From positions 1 through 64,000 of the forward strand of contig JAHDWH010000002.1 in the NCBI GenBank assembly GCA_023384455.1: a DNA stretch of 64,000 bases, read 5' to 3'. Both the position numbers and the translations under genes were made by a program. The notes beneath the pieces were generated by a model. That model ran no database searches. It saw only the letters and a list, made by a program, of their open reading frames with translations, and was not told the origin of the DNA. Shown here piece by piece: positions 11,890 to 18,918 of the stretch. Origin of the DNA: Caldilineaceae bacterium. Lineage in GTDB: Bacteria > Chloroflexota > Anaerolineae > Caldilineales > Caldilineaceae. Numbering within the stretch: the first letter of the stretch is position 1; every line of letters starts with the position of its first letter.

Positions 11890-12246
11890 ATGGCAATTGA
11901 TTATTTGCCTCTGCTGATTATGATTGTGCTTGGCGTCGGTTTTGGCGCGATTGTCTTGATTCTGCCGGCCATTCTGGGGCCAAAAGAGACAAACTCGCAG
12001 AAACTGGAACCCTACGAATCGGGCATCATTCCTTTCTCCGATGCCCGCCGCCGCTTCCCAGTCAAGTACTATCTGGTGGCGATGCTCTTTCTCATCTTTG
12101 ACATTGAAGTCATCTTCCTCTACCCCTGGGCCGCGGTTCTGCGTGACCTGCGGGTCTTTGCGCTGGTGGCAATGGCCCCCTTCCTGCTGATTCTCATCGT
12201 CGGCTTTATCTACGAATGGAAAAAGGGCGCGCTGAAGTGGGGGTAG
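11890..12246 (+). CDS. nuoA: NADH-quinone oxidoreductase subunit A, cluster 2
   Basis: A 118-residue NuoA with the motifs QKLEPYESGI and LIFDIEVIFLYPWAAV and a C-terminal YEWKKGALKWG. It opens the complete plus-strand complex I operon. It is the same length as the cluster 1 NuoA but shares mostly only family-wide residues with it, so the two sets are old paralogues. A 356-bp gap packed with two repeat elements separates it from nuoB. Confidence 0.95.
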   Translation: MAIDYLPLLIMIVLGVGFGAIVLILPAILGPKETNSQKLEPYESGIIPFSDARRRFPVKYYLVAMLFLIFDIEVIFLYPWAAVLRDLRVFALVAMAPFLLILIVGFIYEWKKGALKWG

Positions 12247-12258
12247 GGCAGCAGGTGA

Positions 12259-12403
12259 CTAGTACACCCCGGCGTAAATAGACCAATAGTTCCTGCTCCC
12301 CGCTGGCCCATGACCAGCGACAGTTCCCCTCTTGGCAGCACCGGGTTCGTGACCCGGCGGGAGCAGTCATAGGTATTGGTCTATTTACGCCGCCGTGTAC
12401 TAG
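12259..12403. repeat. 145-bp palindromic-ended element between nuoA and nuoB
   Basis: The ends are inverted repeats: CTAGTACAC followed by a shared GGCGTAAATAGACCAATA tract on the left, with the complement on the right ending GTGTACTAG. The inside carries further hairpins (CTGGCCCATGACCAG and CCGGGTTCGTGACCCGG). It looks like a small non-autonomous mobile element; only this one copy is in the window. Confidence 0.6.
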
Positions 12404-12536
12404 CGCCGGTTGAGTAGCCGAGTCTTCGAGGCGTATCGAAACCAAGCGGGTCAGCGGAGAATTCTTGTAGACCCGTTCGCTTGGTTTCGATACGCCCTCC
12501 GCAGACTCCGGGCTACTCAACCAGCGCTCACTGGTC
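12399..12536. repeat. GGTTGAGTAG...CGTATCGAAACC long hairpin repeat, full copy 1
   Basis: Abuts the 145-bp element. The left arm reads GCGCCGGTTGAGTAG...GCGTATCGAAACCAAGCG; the right arm is the approximate complement (CGCTTGGTTTCGATACGCC...GGCTACTCAACCAGCGC). Similar 'GGTTGAGTAG-CGTATCGAAACC' palindromes are known from intergenic regions of many high-GC bacteria. Together with the 145-bp element it fills the gap before nuoB, where I see no gene. Confidence 0.7.
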
Positions 12537-12602
12537 AACGAAATACACAATACGCAATTGTTGTAGGTGGCAAGTTCACGCACCACGCACTACGAGGCAT
12601 TT

Positions 12603-13133
12603 ATGGGTATTGAACAAAAAGCACCCGACGGTATAGTAACAACCACACTGGACAGTCTGATCAACTGGGGCCGCGCCAACAGCACCTGGCCGCTCCTCTT
12701 CGGTCTGGCCTGCTGCGCCATTGAGATGATCGCCACGGGCACAGCTCGCCACGACATCGCCCGCTACGGCTCGGAACTCTTTCGGGCCAGCCCCCGTCAG
12801 GCAGACCTGATGATTGTCTCTGGTCGGGTGAGCAACAAAATGGCCCCGGTCATCAAGCGTATCTACGACCAGATGTCCGCACCCAAGTGGGTAATTGCGA
12901 TGGGCATCTGCGCCAGCGCGGGTGGTCCCTTCAACAACTACGCCATCATTCAGGGCGTGGACAAAATTATTCCGGTGGATGTCTATATTCCCGGCTGCCC
13001 GCCTCGCCCCGAAGCGCTCCTTTTTGCGCTGGAGAAGTTGCGGGAGAAGCAGGGCCGGGAGAGCATCGACGACTGGCGCAAGCCCAAGCAGATTGCGCCG
13101 ACGGTGGACGAGATTCTGCCGTTGGGAGCGTAG
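12603..13133 (+). CDS. nuoB: NADH-quinone oxidoreductase subunit B
   Basis: A 176-residue subunit that carries cluster N2, the last iron-sulfur centre before quinone. Seen: the tandem cysteines in [10 protein letters not shown], the later cysteine in [15 protein letters not shown], and [15 protein letters not shown]. The start is ATG 12603 ([10 protein letters not shown]); the earlier in-frame start in the ORF track has no support. Only one nuoB is present in the window, so it must serve either this membrane arm or both. Confidence 0.96.
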   Translation: MGIEQKAPDGIVTTTLDSLINWGRANSTWPLLFGLACCAIEMIATGTARHDIARYGSELFRASPRQADLMIVSGRVSNKMAPVIKRIYDQMSAPKWVIAMGICASAGGPFNNYAIIQGVDKIIPVDVYIPGCPPRPEALLFALEKLREKQGRESIDDWRKPKQIAPTVDEILPLGA

Positions 13134-13166
13134 ACCAGAAATGGCGACTGTCCGAATTTAGCCGTC

Positions 13167-13228
13167 GAAGCGTGAAACGTGAAACGTGAGAGCATTCGAT
13201 GAAATTCACGTTTCACGCGTCACGCTTC
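13167..13228. repeat. ACGTTTCACG hairpin element, nuoB-nuoCD gap
   Basis: GAAGCGTGAAACGTGAAACG faces TTCACGTTTCACGCGTCACGC across a short loop. It fills most of the gap between nuoB and nuoCD and lies just upstream of the nuoCD start. Confidence 0.65.
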
Positions 13229-13248
13229 TCAAGCGGAGTTCCTAGAAT

Positions 13249-15087
13249 ATGCCGTTGAACACTTCCCCCCGCGTCCGTCCCTACGAAACCCTGCCCAGTC
13301 TGAACGTGCCGGGGATTCCTGCCGTGGCCCCTATGCCCAGCGGCGAAAGCGCCGACACCACCCGCGTGGCCGAGCGCTTCGGCGGGGATGTGCTGGCCGC
13401 GGGGATGCACAACGGCAATCAGGTGCTATACGTCAAGCCGGAAAAGCTGGTGGAGGTTGCCCAGTTTCTCAAGAGCGATCCCCAACTGCGCTACGAGTCG
13501 CTGATCGACGTGACCGGCCTGGACCGCAAGGAACTGCCCATCGGCGGGGGCGCGGCCCGTTTTCAGTCTGTGGCCCAGTTGCGCTCCTACAGCCGCAAGC
13601 AGCACATCACACTGGTGGCCGACTGCACCGGCGGCGACAAACCCAGTATCCCCAGCCTGACCGCCGCCTATCAGGGCGCGGAGTGGCCGGAGCGGGAGTG
13701 CGCCGACCTGATGGGCATCAGCTACACCGGTCACCCGGACCCCCGTCGCATTTTGATGCCCAAGGGTTGGCCCAATCATCCCCTGCAAAAGCATATCCCT
13801 GTAGGCGGCGAGGAAGTCCCCTTTTCCCTGACCTGGGACGACCCGGAGTTTGAGACCCTGGGCACGCAGATTCTCCCGTCCATTAGCCACGCCCCCGATA
13901 TGCCTCCCGGTATGAACCGGGAAAATATGGTGATCAATATGGGTCCCCACCACCCCAGCACCCACGGCGTGCTGCGGCTGGTGGTGGAGTTGGACGGCGA
14001 GCGGGTGGTGAGCATCGACCCGGATTTGGGCTATCTGCACAGCGGCTTTGAGAAGACCGGCGAAAGCAAACGCTACAAAGATTTTGTCTACTACACCGAC
14101 CGGATGGACTATCTCTCCGGGATGAACAACAATCTGGCCTATGTCCTGACTGTGGAGCATATGCTGGGCGTCGAGATTCCCGAACGGGCGCAGGTCATCC
14201 GGGTGATTATGGGTGAGTTGCAGCGCATCTCCTCCCATCTCTTCTGGCTCTCCACCCACGTGCTGGACGTTTCTGGCACAGGTATGTCCTTATTAATGTA
14301 TGCCACCCGGGAACGGGAACGAATTCTCGACCTCTTCGAGATGGTCTGTGGCGCACGGCTGACTGTCAGTTATATTCGTGTGGGCGGCGTCTGGGCGGAT
14401 TTGCCCGAAGCCTTCCTCGCCCATTTGCAGGACTTTGTGCGGGTGATGCCCGGCAAAATCGACGACTACGAGCGGATGCTCACCGAGCAGCGGGTCTGGA
14501 ACGACCGCTTGCGGGGCATCGGCGTTCTCAGTCGGGAGCAGGTGATGGAGATGGGGCTGACCGGCCCGATGCTGCGGGGCAGCGGCGTGGACTGGGATCT
14601 GCGCCGGGATATGCCCTACGGCGGCTACGAAAATTATGATTTCAAAGTGCCGGTGCAGACCGACGGCGACGGCTACGCCCGCTATCTGGTGCGCATGGAA
14701 GAGATGCGCCAGAGTCTGCGTATCATTGGGCAAGCGATCAAAAACCTGCCCGACGGTCTCTACAAGACCGACAACCGCAAAGTCACCCCGCCGCCCCGAG
14801 CCGAGCTGGACCTGAGTATGGAATCCCTCATCCATCACTTCAAACTGATGACCGAAGGTTTCCACGTCAATCCCGGCTTCTACTATCACGGCATCGAAGG
14901 CAGCAAAGGCGAACTGGGCTTCTATCTCTACAGCGACGGCTCGCCCCGGCCCTACCGCCTGCACATCCACGGGCCGAGTTTCAATAACCTTTACGCCATC
15001 GACACAATGAGCCGGGGCGAGATGCTCTCGGATATTGTGACGAATATTGGCTCGATCGATATTGTGCTGGGGGAAGTGGACAGGTAG
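13249..15087 (+). CDS. nuoCD: Fused NADH-quinone oxidoreductase subunits C and D
   Basis: A 612-residue fusion. Residues about 40-190 are NuoC (30-kDa subunit; signature ERECADLMGISYTGHPDPRR). From about residue 222 it is NuoD (49-kDa subunit), with GPHHPSTHGVLRL (the quinone-site histidine loop), DLGYLHSGFEK and the C-terminal SIDIVLGEVDR. The join is seamless, without an internal stop or frameshift. NuoCD fusions are known from enterobacteria and some other groups. The first 40 residues are proline-rich and not part of either family. It forms the peripheral-arm base next to NuoB and is followed by a GxxExxY gene and not directly by nuoE. Confidence 0.97.
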   Translation: MPLNTSPRVRPYETLPSLNVPGIPAVAPMPSGESADTTRVAERFGGDVLAAGMHNGNQVLYVKPEKLVEVAQFLKSDPQLRYESLIDVTGLDRKELPIGGGAARFQSVAQLRSYSRKQHITLVADCTGGDKPSIPSLTAAYQGAEWPERECADLMGISYTGHPDPRRILMPKGWPNHPLQKHIPVGGEEVPFSLTWDDPEFETLGTQILPSISHAPDMPPGMNRENMVINMGPHHPSTHGVLRLVVELDGERVVSIDPDLGYLHSGFEKTGESKRYKDFVYYTDRMDYLSGMNNNLAYVLTVEHMLGVEIPERAQVIRVIMGELQRISSHLFWLSTHVLDVSGTGMSLLMYATRERERILDLFEMVCGARLTVSYIRVGGVWADLPEAFLAHLQDFVRVMPGKIDDYERMLTEQRVWNDRLRGIGVLSREQVMEMGLTGPMLRGSGVDWDLRRDMPYGGYENYDFKVPVQTDGDGYARYLVRMEEMRQSLRIIGQAIKNLPDGLYKTDNRKVTPPPRAELDLSMESLIHHFKLMTEGFHVNPGFYYHGIEGSKGELGFYLYSDGSPRPYRLHIHGPSFNNLYAIDTMSRGEMLSDIVTNIGSIDIVLGEVDR

Positions 15088-15147
15088 CAGAAGTACACGG
15101 ATTTTCACGGATAGGATGGATTTTCACGGATTTTTTTCTTTATAGAG

Positions 15148-15267
15148 AACAGTTCCCCATGCGACGGGTTGCGCCACGGGGGATGAAAATGTAGGTCGGA
15201 CTGTTAGTCCGACGGGCCTGCAACGTCGCTGGTCGGTCCGACGTACGAATGGCTATTTTCAGGGCAG
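15148..15267. repeat. 120-bp GTCGGACTGTTAGTCCGAC repeat, copy A
   Basis: Starts AACAGTTC and ends TATTTTCAGGGCAG. It matches 63073-63200 almost base for base, except that 8 bases (ACTAACAG) are missing here, removing part of one hairpin arm. It is flanked on both sides by ATCCGTG-type tracts. The 292-base gap between nuoCD and the next gene holds nothing else. Confidence 0.75.
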
Positions 15268-15379
15268 TTTTGCTTGTAGGATTGAGGTGGAGAAGTACAA
15301 TACACGGATTTTCACGGATAGGATAGATTTTCACGGATTTTCGGAGACGGCTTTGGCACGTTTCTTGAAGGAGGGAAAT

Positions 15380-15778
15380 GTGAAACATTCAGAGTTGACC
15401 GGGCAAATTCATAATGCTTTCTATAAAGTCTACAATGCGTTGGGGTATGGCTTTATGGAGAAGGTTTACGAGAATGCGATGCTGGTGGAGCTTCGTCGCC
15501 GTGGATTGAAGGCTGACAGCCAGCGCCCGATTACGGTCTATTACGAAGGCATATCGGTTGGCGACTATTACGCTGACATCGTTGTCGAAAACCTGATCAT
15601 TCTGGAATTGAAGTCTGCCGACAAAATCCACGACAATCACTTGGCGCAACTGGTCAATTATTTACGGGCCACGGACTGTGAGGTAGGACTCCTCCTCAAC
15701 TTTGGCCCTGAACCTGAGACCAAACGTCGAATTCTTGACAACCCATTGAAACCCGGAAATAGACCACCGGCAAAGTAA
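15380..15778 (+). CDS. GxxExxY family protein
   Basis: The start is chosen at GTG 15380 because it follows a strong GAAGGAGGG ribosome-binding site; the longer ORF reads through repeat sequence. The 132-residue product shows the GxxExxY signature (GYGFMEKVYENAM) and the PD-(D/E)XK-like core typical of this family (DIVVENLIILELKSAD). GxxExxY proteins are frequent, poorly characterised and often lie near operon boundaries; nuclease activity is suspected from the fold but not established. It interrupts the nuo operon between nuoCD and nuoEF in the same orientation, so it is probably co-transcribed. Confidence 0.85.
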   Translation: MKHSELTGQIHNAFYKVYNALGYGFMEKVYENAMLVELRRRGLKADSQRPITVYYEGISVGDYYADIVVENLIILELKSADKIHDNHLAQLVNYLRATDCEVGLLLNFGPEPETKRRILDNPLKPGNRPPAK

Positions 15779-15923
15779 TCCGTGCAAATCTGTTTCATCC
15801 GTGTAAATCCGTGTCCATTGATTGCTGAACCAGCAACGAAAACACCTGAATTATTCAGTTCTTAAGAAATCCGTGAAAATCCTTTTCATCCGTGGCAATC
15901 CGTGTCCTATTCCTCAGGATTGA

Positions 15924-17903
15924 ATGATAATGATTACAGCTTCTATGCGTTCAGAAATCGACGAAATTATGACCCGCTACCCTGCCGGACGGCAGCGGTC
16001 GGCGGTGCTGCCCGCGCTCTATGTGATCCAGCGGGAGTTCGGTTATTGCCCGGTGGAGGCGCAGAACGAACTGGCCGCCATCCTGGGCATTGCCCCGGTG
16101 GAGGTCTCGGCGGTCGTCGGTTTCTACAATATGTTCCACGAAGAGCCGAAGGGCGAATATCACGTGGAGGTCTGCACGAACGTCCCCTGTATGTTGCGGG
16201 GCGGCGGCAAGTGTATGCACCACTTTGAAGAGACTCTGGGCGTCCATCACGGCCAGAAGACCGAAGATGGCCAGTTTGGCCTGGACCACATGGAATGTCT
16301 CGGCTCCTGCGGCACCGCGCCGATGGCGGCTGTCACCGACCAGAAGACCGGCCAGATTCGCTACTTCGAGAATCTGGACTCGGCGGAGGATGTGGAAAAG
16401 GTCGTTGATCTGCTCAAAGCGGGCAAGGGCTTCACGACTTTAGAGCGCTGGACACCCGAAGGCGACCCGGAAAGCGCGGGCGTCACCGCTGGTCCCTACA
16501 ACCACGGCGGGATGGAAACGCTCTATCTGCTCTCCCGCGTCAAGACGCCGGACAGCCACACCCTGGCCAGCTACGAAGCCGACGGCGGCTATGCTACGGC
16601 CAAGCGGGTGTTGAGCGAGATGGCATCCCAGGCGGTCATCGAGCAGATCAAAGCCAGCGGCATTCGCGGGCGGGGTGGTGCGGGCTTTCCCACCGGCGTC
16701 AAATGGGGCTTTCTGCCCAAAGGCGTCTTTCCCCGCTATCTGGTGGTCAACGCCGACGAGTCCGAGCCGGGCACTTTCAAAGACCGGATGATTATGGAAT
16801 ACGACCCCCACCAACTGTTGGAGGGGATTATTATGAGCGCCTTCGCCATCGAGGCGGAGCAGGCATACGTCTATATTCGGGGCGAATACTACTTCGCGTA
16901 TACCCGGATGCAGGCGGCCATTGCCGAAGCCAAAGCCGCGGGCTATCTGGGCGACAACTGCTTCGGTACAGGCAAGAAACTGGAAGTGGTAATGCACCGG
17001 GGCGCGGGCGCCTACGAGTGTGGCGAAGAGACCGCCCAGCTTTCCTCGCTGGAAGGCTACCGTGGCCAGCCGCGACTGAAGCCGCCGTTTCCTGCGGTGG
17101 AGGGCCTCTACGCCAAGCCCACAATCGTCAACAATGTGGAATCCATCGCCAACGTCACCCACGTCATGCGCCACGGTGTCGAGTGGTATCGGGGCTTCGG
17201 CACAGAGCAGAGCGCGGGGATGCGTATCTTCTGTCTCAGCGGCAATGTGAAGCGGCCCGGTCTCTACGAACTCCCCCACGCCACCACCCTGCGCGATCTG
17301 ATCTACAAATACGGCGGCGGGCCGGAGTTGGACGATGTGCCTATCAAAGCGATTGTCCCTGGCGGCCTGTCGATGAAGCTGCTCACGCCCGACCAGATGG
17401 ACACGCCCCTGGACTACGAATCTGTGGCCGCGGCCGGTTCCCTCCTCGGCTCTGCCGGTGTGATTGTCATCGACGAGCGTTTCTCGATGGTGGAGATCGC
17501 CCGGCGCACCCTCTCCTTCTACCGGGAGGAAAGCTGCGGCAAATGTACCCCCTGCCGGGAAGGGGGCGCGTGGCTGGAAAAAATTATGCTGCGTATCGAA
17601 GAGGGCCAGGGCCGGGAGAAGGACCTGGACCTGCTGGAATATATCGCCCGCAACATTGCGGGCAAGAGCTTCTGTCCCTTTGGCGAGGCTTCCGTGTGGG
17701 GAATGCAGAGCAATCTGGCCAAGTTCCGCCACGAGTTCCTGGCCCACATTGCGGCGACAAACCCGTCCAACATCGGCCCGGATATTCCCATCCGGCCCAT
17801 CTACCGGCCCGATACCCACACGCCCAGCGGTCTGCACCAGAACGCGCAGAAGCCCCAGGGCGAGCGGATTGTGTTGCACGACGAGTTTGTGCCAGGGGAC
17901 TGA
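15924..17903 (+). CDS. nuoEF: Fused NADH-quinone oxidoreductase subunits E and F
   Basis: A 659-residue fusion of the two NADH-module flavoprotein subunits. The NuoE part (about residues 1-165) has the [2Fe-2S] cysteines in CTNVPCMLRGG (near 83) and ECLGSCG (near 124). The NuoF part has the FMN/NADH motifs RGRGGAGFPTGVKWGF and GAGAYECGEET, and the N3 cluster ligands in ESCGKCTPCREG (near 540). The start ATG 15924 follows an AGGA motif; later in-frame ATGs are possible. This is the only NADH-input module in the window, so cluster 1 has none of its own. Confidence 0.96.
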   Translation: MIMITASMRSEIDEIMTRYPAGRQRSAVLPALYVIQREFGYCPVEAQNELAAILGIAPVEVSAVVGFYNMFHEEPKGEYHVEVCTNVPCMLRGGGKCMHHFEETLGVHHGQKTEDGQFGLDHMECLGSCGTAPMAAVTDQKTGQIRYFENLDSAEDVEKVVDLLKAGKGFTTLERWTPEGDPESAGVTAGPYNHGGMETLYLLSRVKTPDSHTLASYEADGGYATAKRVLSEMASQAVIEQIKASGIRGRGGAGFPTGVKWGFLPKGVFPRYLVVNADESEPGTFKDRMIMEYDPHQLLEGIIMSAFAIEAEQAYVYIRGEYYFAYTRMQAAIAEAKAAGYLGDNCFGTGKKLEVVMHRGAGAYECGEETAQLSSLEGYRGQPRLKPPFPAVEGLYAKPTIVNNVESIANVTHVMRHGVEWYRGFGTEQSAGMRIFCLSGNVKRPGLYELPHATTLRDLIYKYGGGPELDDVPIKAIVPGGLSMKLLTPDQMDTPLDYESVAAAGSLLGSAGVIVIDERFSMVEIARRTLSFYREESCGKCTPCREGGAWLEKIMLRIEEGQGREKDLDLLEYIARNIAGKSFCPFGEASVWGMQSNLAKFRHEFLAHIAATNPSNIGPDIPIRPIYRPDTHTPSGLHQNAQKPQGERIVLHDEFVPGD

Positions 17904-17941
17904 CGTAAAACGTAATGCGTGATTCGTGAACAGCAAACCGG

Positions 17942-18006
17942 ACTAGTGAGCGCTGGCTGAGTAGCCCGGAGTCTGCGGAGGGCGTATCGAAGCCCAGCGA
18001 ACGGGT
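17942..18006. repeat. GGTTGAGTAG...CGTATCGAAACC repeat, partial copy
   Basis: Reads GTGAGCGCTGGCTGAGTAGC then GCGTATCGAAGCCCAGCGAA, equal to one arm of the full hairpins at 12399 and 21527. It occupies the short gap between nuoEF and the Uma2 gene. Confidence 0.6.
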
Positions 18007-18074
18007 ACTCACAAGAACTTTGTTGGCAGAGTACAGAGTGAGGAGACAAACGACTCCGGACAGGGAAATAAACG

Positions 18075-18902
18075 ATGACAGTCGTCCTGCCAACCGTACA
18101 ACGCAGACGCGTCCAGCCGGAAATTATCCCCGACGAAGGATTGGTATCGGGCGGCGTTCGGCTGCATCGATTCACACTCGACGAATATCACAAGCTGATC
18201 GAAACTGGCTTTCTCCATTCCGACGAACATCTCGAACTGATCGAAGGGCTGCTGGTTCTGAAGGCAGATTGGTTCTCTGAGGAAGAACTCCAGCAGGAGA
18301 ATGAGTTTCTTCTAAAGACCAAATATCCGTTGCGTCGTTTTTCGGTGGAAGAATATCACCGGCTGATTGAGTTGGGTCTGCTGGAAGGGATGCCCCGGAT
18401 CGAATTGTTGGATGGGTTGCTGATTGAAATGAGCGCATTTACCGCCTATCACCGCACCTGTGTTCATCAACTTTACGACTATTTCAACGAGCGAATTGGT
18501 CGGCGTGCCCAAGTCTTTATGCAATCGCCGATTACCCTAACCGAGCAGCGGACCGAACCGGAACCGGATTTGGTCATCGCCCGCAGCAGGCAGGACAAAT
18601 ATGCTCGTCGCCACCCTTACCCGGATGAAGTGTTGCTGGTGGCGGAAGTAGCCTACAGCACACTGGACTCGGATCAGACTATCAAAGGCTCCACCTACGC
18701 CAGCGCGGGAATCCCCGAATACTGGCTGTGGAACTTGCAGGATTGGCAGTTGGAAGTCTATCGTGAGCCGATGACGCTGGCGGTGGGTCACGCCGGTTAT
18801 CGGGTACGCACAGTCTATTTGGCAGACGAAACCATAGCGCCATTGGCATTCCCCGACTGCACTGTGCGAGTCGGTGACATCCTTTCGGCGCGGCTGAAGT
18901 AA
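18075..18902 (+). CDS. Uma2 family (DUF820) putative nuclease with duplicated N-terminus
   Basis: A 275-residue protein. Residues from about 95 on match Uma2/DUF820, a PD-(D/E)XK-like restriction-endonuclease fold: PEPDLVIARS, VLLVAEVAYSTLDSD and ASAGIPEYWLWNL. The N-terminal unit is duplicated: HRFTLDEYHKLIETGFL...LELIEG near residue 30 and RRFSVEEYHRLIELGLL...IELLDG near residue 92. No cellular role is established for the family, which is abundant in Chloroflexota and Cyanobacteria. It stands between nuoEF and nuoG, 16 bases upstream of nuoG, so it shares the transcript. Confidence 0.85.
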   Translation: MTVVLPTVQRRRVQPEIIPDEGLVSGGVRLHRFTLDEYHKLIETGFLHSDEHLELIEGLLVLKADWFSEEELQQENEFLLKTKYPLRRFSVEEYHRLIELGLLEGMPRIELLDGLLIEMSAFTAYHRTCVHQLYDYFNERIGRRAQVFMQSPITLTEQRTEPEPDLVIARSRQDKYARRHPYPDEVLLVAEVAYSTLDSDQTIKGSTYASAGIPEYWLWNLQDWQLEVYREPMTLAVGHAGYRVRTVYLADETIAPLAFPDCTVRVGDILSARLK

Positions 18903-18918
18903 TAGGAACGACTATTTT

